From Endomychus coccineus (lineage: Eukaryota > Arthropoda > Insecta > Coleoptera > Endomychidae), in contig OY294067.1 in NCBI GenBank assembly GCA_958510875.1, forward strand, positions 146,415,743 through 146,479,742: a DNA stretch of 64,000 bases. Direction: 5' to 3'. Shown here piece by piece: positions 32,550 to 45,498 of this stretch. The notes under the pieces were generated by a model. That model was not told the DNA's origin. It saw only the letters and a program-made list of their open reading frames with translations, and searched no databases. The stretch's first letter is position 1; each line of letters starts with the position of its first letter. The position numbers and the translations under genes were made by a program.

Positions 32550-35500
32550 TTTTATTAAAACTGCTGAAGAAATTCTAAGGAAATAGAACTTCCTATACAA
32601 AAATTGGCAGAGAAACTGTTCAAACAGTTACAATGTTCTAACGAAAAACATCTATTTTTTGAAGAATAAAACAGCCAGATAAAAAAAAATTGGAAGAATT
32701 TGAAACAGGATTCCGAAAAAATAGTATAATTCAAGATATTATCGTTAAAGTTGATGACATAGATGATATTTTTACTCTACGAATTATAAAATCTTCAATC
32801 TTCAATTGAGGTTGAATTTATGTCATCCTCAAAAGAGAGTATTGATCTGAAGAACTCACTCAAACTGAAATGAAATAAAATACTCATTGGTAATGATCTA
32901 ATACCCGGTCAAGAAATAGAGAATTCAATTCTCAGGGAGACTTCGAAGGCTGCTCGAACTCAAAAACTGAATGCATATATAAAGCAAATCAAACTATTTG
33001 TAAAGACAGAAGCTTACACTGTAGAAATACAAGGAAAGTTCGGATATACAGATACATTTAATTCAAACACTACTAAGTCTAACAGAGCTCCATCTACATT
33101 AAACACTTTCAAATCATCAACCGAATTCATCTTTAGTGAAATAACTAATACAGAACGCATAATTTAAAAATCGGATATGAATAAATTAACCGGAAATCGT
33201 TCATCAAATGTGGATGAGCCCAATACTAGAGCAAAAAACAATAACTTACTGGAACTAACTTACAGCAGCAAATGTTAAAATAATCTAAATGATATAAATT
33301 CTGCTTTTTCTGACCAGATTTTACAAATTTATAGCTGAGTACCGAAGATACAAATTTCAATTTCAAAATTTTTCATAATAACATTTGAGGTACCCTATAA
33401 AAATTCATTGGAAGAATTTAGAATACATGTTTGATTCTATAGTTTTGTCGGAAACTTTTGGAATCATAAATAAGGAACCGTATTTTTGAGATTTGAGTTT
33501 CATTATGGCTGTTCAATAAATAGAAATGATGATATAGTTGTATATTCAGAAAATAGCATATATCCTGTGAGTGAATAGACCATAATAGCAATAAAATCGT
33601 ACTCAGGAGTACTCGACATTTTGGTCAAATGCGTATACTTAATAATAAATACAATTTGTTTATAACAAATAAGCTAATTTGTGGGTATACATTCGACAAT
33701 AATGACGATAAAATCGAACACAGGATACCAAAATTATCCGAAAACGACCCCAAAATAGGAGTTTTGGTCGAATTCATTCATTTTGTTAATGAATAAATTG
33801 TTAATAACAGAAAATGTCTTTATCCGATCAAAAACGGGCATTTTTTTTAGAAATTTTCATGTTATCTCAAAAATGAGCCAATTAAATTGTTTATTCATTG
33901 TTCATGAGTAATCAAACTTAAATTCATATAAAATTATAAAACGTTCAAATGAAAAAAAATTCAAATCTGAAATTTCACAATACTCTTGGGAAACTATTTA
34001 TCAGTCAGAAGATGTTAATTTATTGATGAATACATTCATGAATACAATAACGAAGCTGATAAAACATTGCACGTATGAAGTTAAAATAAAGGCAAAGAAA
34101 AAGAAATCGTGGGTTACAAAAGGTCTTCTCAAATCAATGCAACATAAAGAAAAATTATATAAAAAACATAAACAAGATCCAAGTGATAAAATAATTGAAA
34201 GTAATTACAAAAAATGCAGAAATAAATTAACAGAAATAATAAAAAACACAAAAAAACTATTTTACCAAAAGCAGCTAGAAACTAATAAAAACAATTCAAA
34301 ACTATTGTGGGATATAGTGAAAGATCTTTGTAACAAAAGTAATAATACTAAGCAAAATAGTGTAGAAAAAATAAACAGATAAAAAGATCATAGCTTCTGA
34401 ATTCAATTAACATTATGCGGCAGTGGGGGAGAATTTGGCAAGAAAAATTATAAAAAATGATAAATATGAAAACAAAAGAATATTAATCAAAATTCATTCT
34501 ACCTTTACCCAACATATCTAGAAGAAGTCGAAAATATCATAAAGACATTAAAAAATAGAAAGGCAGTGGGTTATGACGCAATAAAAGCGGAACATTTGAA
34601 ATTGATTTCAGAATTTATATCACCACCTTTAACTCATATAATAAATAAAATATTTGGAACCGGTAACTTTCCAAACAGTGGTAAAATAACAGTTATTAAA
34701 CCTTTATATAAAAAGGGAGATGATTTAAAAATAGAAAATTACAGGCCAATCTCGCTTATCACGAATATAACAAAAATTGTAGAGAAAATTTTGAAAAAAC
34801 GAATGTTGTCATTTATTACAAAGTTCAATTTGATATCCGAAAAACAATATGGATTCAAAAAAAATACGTCAACTGAAGATGCTATGTTACGAATAACGGA
34901 TTTAATATATGACGCATTGGATAAAGGATAAAAATCACTTTGCGTATTTATTGATATAAAAAATGCTTTTGACACTGTACCACATGAAAAATTATTACGT
35001 TCTTTACAGGATATAGGTTTTAGAAATAACGAGTTGAAATTATTTATGCAATAGGTACCAATGTGTCAAAATAAGTGATTCAGTAAGTGATTTTATTGAA
35101 GTAAAGTATGGTATTCCTCAGGGCACAGTGATTGGACCAATTTTATTCAATATATATATCAATAATATTTTCACTATTAATTCCACCGGCATAATAATCA
35201 GCCTTGCCGATGATACTGTGGTGTTCTACGAAGATATAACATGGGAAAAGCTGAAAATTATAGTATAATTAGATTTGCGGAATATAAAAAATTGGTTCGA
35301 TTTTAAGTTGCTCAGTATAAACTTCTCCAAAACCATTTTTATGCCCTTTGGCTTATATGAAAATTCTTTGCCTGATTTTAATACTTTGTATCTTGAATCT
35401 GAAAATGGAATCGAATCAGAAATAAAATCACAAGCACATACTAAATACCTGGGAATTATAATTGACCCCCACTTAAAATGGAATTTCCAAATAGAATACA

Positions 35501-36050
35501 TTGTTAAAAAATTGCGAATAACAGTCCATAGATTCAAAAAAATGAGAGACATTTTAGATTTGAATCAATTTAAAGTTTTATATTATGCGTTAGTAGAATC
35601 GCATGTAAGGTATGGTTTGTTGTCTTGGGGCGGTGCATCTAAAGTTCATATTCATTCGTTGGAAATTATTCAAAAAAGGTTATTCGTATTTTAATAAAAG
35701 AATCATACTATTGTCCAACAACTACCTTACTTAACATATCAGAACTACTAGATCCAAGGCAACTTTTTTATTATAGAATATTACTGAGAGAACATCTAAA
35801 AAAGAACTTTTTAAATTTAAACCCACATGTGTATAATACCAGAAATAGAATGCATCACTACTTACCTCCTTTTGTATATAAAACTATAGGACAAATATCA
35901 TATGCATTTTTAGCTCCGAGTCTTTACAATAATTTAACGGAAGACCTAATAAACTCCAAATCAATGAACATTTCCAAAATCAATACATTCAGTCAGTACA
36001 TAAGGCATACAATTCATTCTGCAATTGATTAAAAATTCTTACCAATTACT
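32550..36050 (+). pseudogene. Jockey/CR1-like LINE, decayed but nearly full length
   Basis: ORF1 remnants lie at about 32550-33300 (a coiled-coil piece, then a Lys/Asn-rich linker). Endonuclease remnants follow from about 33380, with LEEFRIHV and IVLSETFG-like pieces. The interdomain region at 34023-34382 has KKKSWVTKGLLKSMQ. RT spans 34566-35694 with ENYRPISLIT, VFIDIKNAFDTVP (motif A), YGIPQGTVIGPILF and LADDT (catalytic Asp pair, about 35206-35220), then the thumb with HTKYLGIIIDPHLKW. Stops at 34929-34931 and near 35052-35100, plus frameshifts, break it. No clear poly(A) or target duplication; the end near 36050 is set by loss of coding similarity. Confidence 0.78.
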
Positions 36051-36370
36051 CATATGAATGAATTATAATCAGCTTAACAAATTAAATTAACTAAGCGAAT
36101 GGCAGTTAAAAATAAATATATAAATATACCAAGAAAGCATACAAATAAATATATATGTATATATGACAGTGGATGATCTTATTATAATATAGTATGGGTG
36201 TATAAATGTGTGTAAGTAAATAATAGGTGCATGTTTTATGATTAATGTATATTTATATATATATTTTGAAGTTGCATATTATTGTTAAGTATATCAAATT
36301 TTACTATTATATTTTTCCTCATGTATCATCTATCACACACAAGATTTATCTTTTGTGATTAGCATCCTAT
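36051..36370. other. AT-rich spacer
   Basis: LINE 3' end and AT-rich sequence; no gene recognised. Confidence 0.5.
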
Positions 36371-37181
36371 GTGATTAATAAATTTAACAATTTCCATTGT
36401 AAACTTCAATTCACTTGTGAAATAGAAATAAACAATAACATTAATTTTCTAGATATGACCATTAGGCATGATGCAGATGGAAAAATAAAAACTTCTTGGT
36501 TTATTAAAGAAGTCTGGTCTCAACGTTATCTTCATTTCAATTCCGTTGCACCAGCTTGTTATAAAAAAGTGTCATAAACAGCCTCACAGACCGCGCGGTA
36601 AAATCATCCCACGCAGAGACCGTCCCAAAAATTCAAAAATTGTTCGTAATGCATTGGAAATGAATGGCTACCCAAAAACGTTCTACAATCCTATCATTAA
36701 AGAGAGAATAAACAAAATCTATAATGGTTCTTCTTATGAAAACAACACAACAGGTAACACAGACAATTATATAACTTTACCATACATTCCGGAAACCTCA
36801 GAAAAAATTAAGAAATGTTTGTGATAGTACGATATAAATGTTGCGCATGAACCTACTAACTGTGTTGGGAAATATTTCTCAAATCTAAAACCTGTAATAC
36901 CTAAAGATAAACAAACCCACACAGAATATAAATTGAATTGTTTAGATTGTGATGGAACTTATACTGGAATCTCTAAACAATATTTACAAAAAAGAATGTA
37001 CGGCCATAAGTATAGCACAAGAAATAATAACTTAGAAAATTCCACCGCCCTTGCTAAGCACTGTTTTGATTATAACCATCAATTTGATTACGAAAATGTT
37101 GATATTTTAACTAAAGAAACCAATTATTATAAAAGATCTATCCTGGAGATGATTCACAAAAAAGGGACTCAAATTCTTTAA
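36371..37181 (+). pseudogene. Penelope-like element: RT end and GIY-YIG endonuclease
   Basis: It begins inside the RT, with INFLDMTI (36438-36461) typical of PLE RT just after the palm. A frameshift near 36565 leads into the linker with KNSKIVRNALEMNGYP, then the endonuclease with GTYTGISKQYLQKRM (36954-36998; GIY-YIG core altered at the first motif), and an ALAKHCFDYNH segment. Adjacent stops TGATAG lie near 36822. The RT catalytic core is missing, so this is a 5'-truncated copy. A hammerhead lies 440 bases downstream of the stop. Confidence 0.82.
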
Positions 37182-37618
37182 ATCATAGGAATGATATTCA
37201 TGGATTGAGTCAGATTTATACTAACTTGATTAATTAAAACTCTTGCAAATTCCTACATACGTATTCATAATGTTGAAAGTATATTTTAGGAAGAACGCTT
37301 AAAGTGAAGTAAATTCCAATACAGGTCTAAAACCTTTTCAAGTACATCATAAATCTACATCTGGGTCGAGTTATCATAAGCAAGTAGCTTCGAACTCCAG
37401 TTGCTTTGAGACCATAGCAATATGCGTCTGTACATTATGAGAATACTACTTAACAGTGGTTTCTTGTTACAAAAAAATCTATACTTTAATATTAACGATA
37501 CAATTTTCGATTATTCGTGGTTCTGTTCGTTTCGACGGCGGGAGCTTTTTGATTGAAAATTGTGCGATATGGACGCTTGTGCTAATTAGTTTCAGTTAAC
37601 TCCTTTTTGACAAAATAA

Positions 37619-37660
37619 GTCTTCTGATGATGGTCGTGAGACCGAAACGTACGTAAAGAC
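37619..37660 (+). ncRNA. Type I hammerhead ribozyme (PLE-associated)
   Basis: All core parts are present: stem I strands GTCTT (37619-37623) and AAGAC (37656-37660), core CTGATGA (37624-37630), stem II GGTC/GACC with loop GTGA, GAAA (37644-37647), a minimal stem III from ACGTACGT, and cleavage triplet GTA before 37656. Minimal 2-3 bp stem III is known from PLE hammerheads, which work better as dimers. Downstream of the PLE endonuclease on the same strand. Confidence 0.85.
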
Positions 37661-38480
37661 GAACATTTATAACAGAGTGTTAACGTGACCTAATTCCCGA
37701 GAATTTTTTATATAATTCATACTGGGTCAAGAATCTTATTATATTATTTGTGATTAGCTTTATTTATTTATGGTATATGTGAATCTATTCTAAGTATTTT
37801 CTCATAATCATTGTATTACATACACATTCATTATGAATAAATCTATTTATTATTATTATATAAACAATTTGCGTAACTTTATTTCTGGTCACTTTTTTTC
37901 TGATGACATTCTGAAGAGAATGCACTTTGTCCCATCAAAATCGATACATTTCCCAAGGATTTACTGCACTAAAATGACAAAATGGAGTTACCCAATAAAC
38001 TCATGTAGAGGGAAGTTTCGCTATTTTTTTTTATCGGAACATCGCCAATTCAGAGAAAAATAGAACTGATCAGCCTATTCATTCTACATAAGGAGATGCG
38101 GTCAACTGTTTCTGTTGCATACTTTTTGGCAAGTCATCACACTTATCAAAAATTAAATTATCGCATCAGATTTGAAATAATCTTCAGTCAGTGAAAAACA
38201 TAATTTTCTAAACAAAAGCTTAAAATAATAATCAACAGTTTGAAACCCTTACTGTTGAAACATTTATCAGACTTGAAGCCTCTACCACCCTCTCTATAAT
38301 ATAACTTATTGGAAATTCGCAGAGACGAAAAATATAAAAGAATTTTGTTAATATATTAACGAGGCGTAAAATAGTAAAAAAAACTGCTCAAACATAGTAT
38401 CAGACAGAAGATACAAACATTAGCCATAAATATAGTACATTTGTAGAGTTCGTTTCAGTAAATATAAAATTTCAAAAATA
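37661..38480. other. PLE terminal sequence and unassigned DNA
   Basis: 37661-37735 (CCGAGAATTTT, then TCATACTGGGTCAAGAATCT) also occurs at 51,210-51,275 and is probably the end of the same PLE family. The rest holds no gene I can support. Confidence 0.5.
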
Positions 38481-38489
38481 TAGGACTGT

Positions 38490-39400
38490 GAACAAATATC
38501 AAACTTGCATCGTTTGATGTCAAATACACTCATTATAGCACAGGGAATATTACGTTCAATCTCTCTCCGCAAGAATTACTTCACGGTAACCCATGCGTTC
38601 TTCATTCTTTTACTATCAGAAAAACTTAAGAATTACTTAGAATATAAAATACTCAATTCAAAGTTCCAGCACATGTTTATTTATTGGCCTATGTTGATGA
38701 AATCAGCGCTTGTCTTACAAGTAGTATTCGTCAACTAAATTAATTTCTTACCTATATCAATAACTTACATCCAAATGTAGAATTCACCTTGGAGATAGAG
38801 AGCTGCATTTCCTTTCTTCCTAGATCTGATCATTCCATGTTGAAATAGTAACCTTTCTTTCACTATTTATCACAAACTCACATTCACTGATATCACCTAT
38901 CACTGATATTGATAACATGTAACTCTATGGTACATATTTTAGTTGGGATCCCATTAAAGAAGATAAGATCCATTCAGAAATAAACACATTTAGCCTTAGA
39001 TAATGGCTATGATAACAAACTAGATAATGGAATACTTTAAACTATAATTAACTGAAAAATCAATAACCTGATTTATCCGCAAACTAATAATTGTACTAAT
39101 TCTAACATCTTATGTTCAACATATCTAGCTAAATGCTCAAACATGTAATATTTTAATTTCTTAAAAACCAAATCAAAAACATTGCCTCCAAAACTACGAA
39201 AGATTTCTACTAATCTATAATATATAACCCAGACAAGATAAAATGAAGATATCTGGAGCTTATAGACTAGAATATGATAACTGTAATGATTTGTACGTAG
39301 GTCAAACTGGACGTAGTTCCAGTGTAAGGTTCCAAGAAAATTAGAGATATCAGAAATTCTTAAGAGTACTTTAAGAACCCGAATCAATTATTGCAGCATT
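38490..39400 (+). pseudogene. RT / GIY-YIG remnant of a PLE-like element
   Basis: LASFDVKYT (about 38501-38527) looks like RT motif A. AYVDEISAC (about 38688-38714) looks like the catalytic motif with the second Asp changed. INNLHPNVEFTLEIE follows, as in PLE RT, and after a gap a GIY-YIG piece with LYVGQTGRS (about 39292-39318). Frames are broken throughout. It resembles the element at 57.4-58.7 kb more than the one at 36.4 kb. Confidence 0.6.
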
Positions 39401-40599
39401 ATCATGATTTCACCCTCGATCCCGATATCTTATATATTCAATGAAAGGATTATTGTACAATATTGTACAATCAATGGAAATCTCAATATATACAAAAAAC
39501 AATAGGAATATAATATTGAATAATCAGATTGATAGATAGAATTCGTCACATGTCAATAACTTTGTAAGTAACCTAGCACAGACACACATATTCACATTCA
39601 GTTTTGAATTGTAATATTTAATGACTCAATTTTAGAAGAAGCCTCAGTTGATAACTCCTACGTCTTGATAATGCCAGAGTGTGACACTTTTATTACCATT
39701 AATTGTGAGATTAAATATTACAAGCTCTGATGTTAATTCTAGTTTTATTTCTCTAACTTCAGAAAGATTAATTGCAATGAGGAAAAACAAATCAAATAGA
39801 TTTTTGATCTAGTTGTTGCTTTTCCCTGAATACACAATAGAAATTGTAAATTTGTTGCATGCATAACCGATGTATTTCACATACTCCGAATTGAATAAAC
39901 GACTTAATTCAAATTGCTCATAGCGTACGAAATGGTAGTTTAAATTATATTCTTGGTTACAAAGTTGCTGTGTACGTTTCCTTAACAAATACGGTCGTTC
40001 AATTTTATGAATGCAACGGAAGCTGAAAATCCCGTGGAAAAATTAATTCATATGCAATCTAAAGTAAAAAGATCGAGGATATGCTCTGGGAAAGCGCAAT
40101 ACTATATTTTCCATCATTTCCCATTTGCATATAAAACGCTCGCTGGGATTTTGCTGCAGATTTATGCTTTCTGGGCACACCTAGCAGCACCCCGTAATTC
40201 ATACGAATGTTATTGAAAATTAGCGTCACATGTCTAATCTTCACCAGTCTACCATATCGAACAGCTTTCGCTGTTCGTCTCAGTTTAATATTTTCTATCG
40301 ACTTCAATAATCTACTTGTACTGATTATTAACTTTCGAAATATACACGGTAGATTTATTCGTAGCAACTATGCATCCCAAGGAAAGAATTCAACAGAAAT
40401 CATAATAAATTACAGTACGACGTATTTTACTATTATTATATACCATTGTGTAAGTATGTGTTAGAAGGATTCTTTGCAAGCACATTTAACATAATTTGAA
40501 AGTCTGATTCATTCTATGTCTGCTTTTATTAATATATATAGAGAGTGAAATAGTATTTATACGACGTATCCTAGAAAGATTGTCAGCAACTATGTTCGA
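39401..40599. other. No gene recognised
   Basis: AT-rich, with short accidental open frames on both strands around 40007-40464 and no motif. Confidence 0.5.
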
Positions 40600-41690
40600 A
40601 CTTCTAGTCATATGAGAATATGCGTAGTAAACTGAGCAATAGGATCTAGTTGTCTAGCTTGACGAGAACTCTTTTCGGGTTTGGTGAAAATTGCCTTAGT
40701 TAACGGATTATCATTCGATAATGATATTCCTTCAAGGGAATATCCAGAATGTTTCATATGGAGAAAAATGACTAACAATAGTTTAGAGAGAAATCCCACC
40801 GGAAATCAATTATAGTTTATCTATTGTTGTAAAGAAGCTGTTACGGAAAAATTGAACGCGTCCACAGAAAGGTTTGTAGTAGCTACAGGAAGTGGATGTG
40901 CTTAAATTGTAACGTTGGATGGGAGATGTTTGATTTTTTGAAAAGCTATAATGCAATCATTGGGCCAGTTGCATTGATTATTTCCTTTTGGTAAATTTTG
41001 TAATGTAGTCATAAATTGGTACTAACAAGTGAGCCAAATTTGGAATCAAATGATGATGATACTTTTCCATTCCAACAATTCTTTGTAATTCAGGTTGTGG
41101 TAAATTATCGAAGTCCGTGACTTGGTCTTGGGAAGGAAGAATTCCGTGTCAAGATATCCCATCACCCAGTAAGTAAGTTAGTTCATCATTTACGCCAAAA
41201 ACGCATTTTGATGATTTAATATTAATGCCAGAAGAATCTAATTTGTCAAATTATGTGTTTGCGTATGTGCCTGAAACTAAAATGTCATCTGTATAGCAGA
41301 GCCTGAGATCAAGTCTTTAAACAACTTCATTCCTGAAGAGCTGGAATGTTCGTCCAGCATTCTTTAGAAAGTAGAGATACCGAAAGGTGTAGTAATTTGA
41401 GTTTTGGAAACATCTCCCAGTTCTACTGGAATCTGAAAGAATCGTGCAATCATTTTAATTCATAATATCAAAATTTTGATTGCGAGGAAGAGGTATCGGT
41501 CTGGAATGGAGGCTGTATTTGATCGGCGCTTGTCTCCACAAGGACACCAATCCCTCGAATCTCGTTTTGGAATCATTTGTAATGATGGTGAAACTAGAGA
41601 AAAGCTGATTGACGTATTCTTTGAGCTATCATGAATTCGAATTTCTCGTTTGCAATTTTGTATCAAGTATAGTAGGAAAATCAACTACAT
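40600..41690 (-). pseudogene. Gypsy pol: reverse transcriptase part
   Basis: On the minus strand from 41684: MIPKRDSRDWCPCGDKRRSN (RT fingers), then TPFGI, NAGRTFQLF, CYTDDILVSGT (catalytic motif, first Tyr changed to Thr context) and KCVFGVNDELTYL, then a tether region towards 40600. Several stops and frameshifts. It continues, across an inserted DNA element, from the protease part at 43778-44880. Confidence 0.78.
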
Positions 41691-41692
41691 TA

Positions 41693-43774
41693 TAGTCCGG
41701 TCAATTTAGACATTCGAAGGTGCATAAAATTCCAACAATCTGAAAATCAGTAAAATTGTTCAAAACATAATTATAAATAATATTTAAAAGTTCCCCATCA
41801 TTCCCGTGTATGAAAAAAATTTTATTCAAGTTCAAAGGTCAGGAAATGAGTTTTTCGCGATTTTCAGCAAAACGGTGAGTTTTATCATAAAAGTAGCTGA
41901 GACAAAAATTGTAGATCATAAAATTATCTATAAGAAATGTATCAATACTTTTTTTCCTACGAGCCACCGTTTCTGAGATATAACGATTCAAAAAGTTATA
42001 AAAGTTGTTATCGTCATAATATGAACACGTTTCCACGCCACCTATGAGGTAGTGTACTTAGCGCGTTTCTTTTAACGTGGTTTCACCAGTAGGCCTACTC
42101 CACGGGTCAGTTGTGATCCTGTTTAATGTGAAACTATTGCAAAATAACGGAAATTTTCAAAGATTGGAAAAGATAAAAGCGATGTGAATTAAAAAAAAGT
42201 GGTGAAGTTCATTCGCCTGTTTCGTAAGTTTCAAATTTTTCTTGTTATTCTTCTTGATCTTCTTCTTGTTCTTCTTCTTCTTCTTCTTCCTCTTCTCCTG
42301 CTTCTTCTTCATCTTCATTTTGGATGCAAGTAAATTGCGTCAATAGCGATGTATCGCATGACACTTCGTCGGAATCAAACGAATCCTCCATTGTTTGTGA
42401 TTCAACATTAGAGCACGACCGGCCTTGACAATTTGTGCATGCTAGAGAACAAAACAGTCCGACTTTTTTGCAACCACTGCATTCCTATTTGCAGTTGCAA
42501 AAAATTGTGTTCAGCAGTTTTTTCCGGCGCAGGTGGGAGTAAAGTTTGATCTGGCTCTAATGTATTGTTGACCAACTTCCAACCCCAGTCTGTAGGGTCT
42601 AGCTGATAACCAAGCCACACTTGAACTTGGTAATATACCCGAAAAAGATGTTGATGAGCAGCAACTGAGGTTGGAGGAAGACAAGCTAATTGAACTTGTT
42701 TTTTATTTTTAGTATTTTTAACGAAACATGCATATCGATGCTTATCTAAACAGGTAGTTTTTTTAGGAGCTCCGTACATAGAAAGAAGAAAGCGGATGCC
42801 GTTGGTGATAACTTCTTGTTGAGTTGAATTACTCTTTTTAAAAATTTCAGCACATTGAACTAAATCTTGTTTTTCAAACATTTTGAAAACTGCTGTTTTA
42901 CCCCTCCTGTAAAATGCAGATGTCGTATCACAGCCAGTTATTGCGTGTAAAAATAGTACATGATTTTGACACTTTACAAAAGTAGATAAACTTTTTGAGG
43001 AATATATATCTGATTGATTTTGAGCTTTTCCTGGTTTTCAGAAAAAAATAGTTTTTTCAGTTGGCGTTCGAGCAGGGAGTAATACGAGTAAGTCTACATC
43101 TTCACCAACAACAATAGTTGTATTTGTCAAATTGAATTGCTCTATTGCTGTTTCAATAATCAATTCATCAGCATCATTATTAGCTTGTTTTACCAATATA
43201 CTTTCAGCAGTAAACTTCTCTTTCAAGTCTCGAAGTTACACTGGCTTAAAAATTAAGGGACTGGGTTTCATTTTACCTGATATTCTTATAGTTATAACTT
43301 GTGTATATTTTATATTTTAAGTATAAGGTACAATGACCGATAGAAAAATATTTCAACATATAATATATAATATGATATAATATTATATATAATATATATA
43401 TATTATAATATATAATATATAACAACTCTAGAGATGTATATACGGGGCGTACTCATGCATATTCTGACGATAACAACTTTTATAACTTTTTGAATCATTA
43501 TATCTCAGAAATGGTGACTCGTCGGAAAAGAAAGTATTGATACATTTTTCATAGATAATTTTATGATCTACAATTTTTGTCTGTGGTACTTTTATGATAA
43601 AACTTACCGTTTTGCTGACCTTTGACCTTGAATAAAAATTTTTCCATACACGGGAATGATGAGGAACTTTTGAATATTATTTATAATTATGTTTTGAACA
43701 ATTTTACTGATTTTCAGCTTGTTGGGATTTTATGTACCTTCACTCTCATTTTTTGGTCTAGATTGACCGGACTA
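41693..43774. mobile_element. 2.1 kb DNA element with long inverted repeats, TTA target duplication
   Basis: Terminal inverted repeats of about 330 bases (41693-42033 and 43440-43774) begin TAGTCCGGTCAA. TTA flanks it on both sides (41690-41692, 43775-43777), which fits Harbinger-type 3-base duplications, though other superfamilies cannot be excluded. It splits a Gypsy pol gene between protease and RT. It carries one minus-strand gene and an AT palindrome at about 43360-43425. Confidence 0.75.
42245..43226 (-). pseudogene. PIN/XPG-like nuclease domain plus CXC motif protein
   Basis: The reading 43226 to 42480 is in one frame with an in-frame TGA at 43038-43040. It has TIVVGEDVDLLVLL and HAITGCDTTSAFYRRGKT, acidic motifs recalling FEN1/XPG-like PIN nucleases, then a linker ending in WLGYQLDPTDWGW. 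A frameshift near 42480 leads to a Cys cluster ECSGCKKVGLFCSLACTNC and a tail of Glu residues to the TAA at 42245. I know this layout from a large arthropod family of uncharacterised repeat proteins; function unknown. The N-terminal half usual in the family is missing. Confidence 0.6.
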
Positions 43775-43777
43775 TTA

Positions 43778-44851
43778 TGTTAGAGGGAGATTATGATTTG
43801 GATTAGCAGTTACAGGGGACATCTTTCAATAGATTAGTATATTCGTTTTTCTTGGGGGCTTGTGATACATTTGAACCAGTCATACAATTGACTGATAAAT
43901 TTGTTACTGACTATCAACTTTTTGTTCTCAGTATCAATCGTTACACTACATTTCGATAAGGAATCTGCACCGATAATTAATTTATCAACAGAAGCGATGA
44001 TAAATGGGAATGTGAAACCCCTTCTCAGATTCGAATTTCTTCTTAATCATTGAGAACCATGAGTTGAAATTGAAGAACATTTGGCGGAGAATGATTCATG
44101 ACTGATTTAACTATAGTATGTGGAATGCGAGAAACTGATTTTGTGATATGTATCCGTGAATAAACGACTTGCTGTAATGGCCTAATATCAGACGTTAAAT
44201 TACTAGGCGTGAATATTTGAGAGTTAATTGTTATAAGAACAAGGTTTGTAGCGCTTTTTTGCCTCAAGTCCGCATTCGAAATGTATTACTTTGAGAAGTT
44301 TGACTCAAATTGATTTGTCTATGACGATACGATGACCTACTCCATGGTTCACAGAATCGTGTTTGACGTTTCAATGATTAACTGTCAACGTTCAATCTGA
44401 AATAATTTTGGAAAAGGTTTGTGCTTATCGAAAGATACGAAATAGAAGCAATTGTGTGGATATTAGGATTGAATATTTAAGAAAAATCCCAAATTTGGTC
44501 AGCGATATTAATCAATTCCTTATAATCAGTTTTATTCGAAGATACTAAAGCAACTCGAATAGTTGTAGAGCGTTTTCTTAGCCACAACTTTTTTCAATAA
44601 ATCGTTATTAATTGCTGAAGAAGTTCGAGTTAAAATTCTCATCTCTCTAAAAAATGAAGATGGTTTCCCATTTCCTTGCTCTGGATGTTGAAGGAGTTCT
44701 CCAGGAGTCTCCTGTGACGTTCAATAAGAGCTTCTCCAAGAATGTAGTATAGATTATTGGCCGGAGGATTCTGTAAAATACCACTCGAAAGAACCGTAGA
44801 AGCTCATCTTCGAAAGAAGCCCCCACCCGAAAAAAACCAACAGCAGTCTCT

Positions 44852-44880
<29 letters not shown>
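43778..44880 (-). pseudogene. Gypsy gag C-terminal part and protease region
   Basis: On the minus strand from about 44880: a Gag capsid end with LGEALIERH, FLERWEF, WLRKRSTTIRVALVSS and ELINIADQIWDFS. Then a protease-side region with FPFIIASVDKLIIGADSL just before 43900, which matches the retropepsin C-terminal strand of insect Gypsy elements. The catalytic Asp-Thr/Ser-Gly is not clear. The upstream end is lost where the mariner-like element begins. Confidence 0.65.
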
Positions 44881-44883
<3 letters not shown>

Positions 44884-45498
44884 GAGCAAGAAAAATGCCT
44901 AGAAATTATTTTGAAGTTTTTAAGCTATTACTTTGAGAACATCGTTTGATAGATTAGGTACTACCGCATCATTTTGCTTCTCAATATTTTTGTGTATCTG
45001 TCATAATAAGGGAGTGGGGGGCCAATGCGTTTTCCAATATTCACATTTAAATATCTCCTGAACCACTCAATCGATTTTCATATTTCTAATCTAGTTTAGA
45101 AGAAAGTTTTCTGATCTTTTGACGAATAGTCTTGCAGAACCATTCAGTTGGAAACAAATAAACTAGAGGGCGTTATCTGCAGCGAGTACACATTTCTGTG
45201 ATTTTTGGAAAAACGTTGGATGAAACGGTACTATTTTCTTGACATACCCTTAGCCATCATAAGCGTACCTAAATTTTAGTGAAAACCGCATCACCATATC
45301 TCCATCCGTTCTCGATTTATTGGAGGAAATGTAAAAAATTCGAGTACCTTCTTCGGATCAATTCACCTTTGCGAGAGAAACAAATGAGATAGCCATGGTA
45401 ACTGCTAATTTGAAAGGATTACGGATTTGACAACTGTCAAAAGTCAGTTGTGATAGTTCTCTGGCTTAGATATACGTTTGAATCCATTTTTTTGTAAT

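Noticed and set aside
42408..42881. Intact host gene for the PIN/CXC protein
   Set aside because: It lies between long inverted repeats within a Gypsy gene and has a stop and a frameshift.
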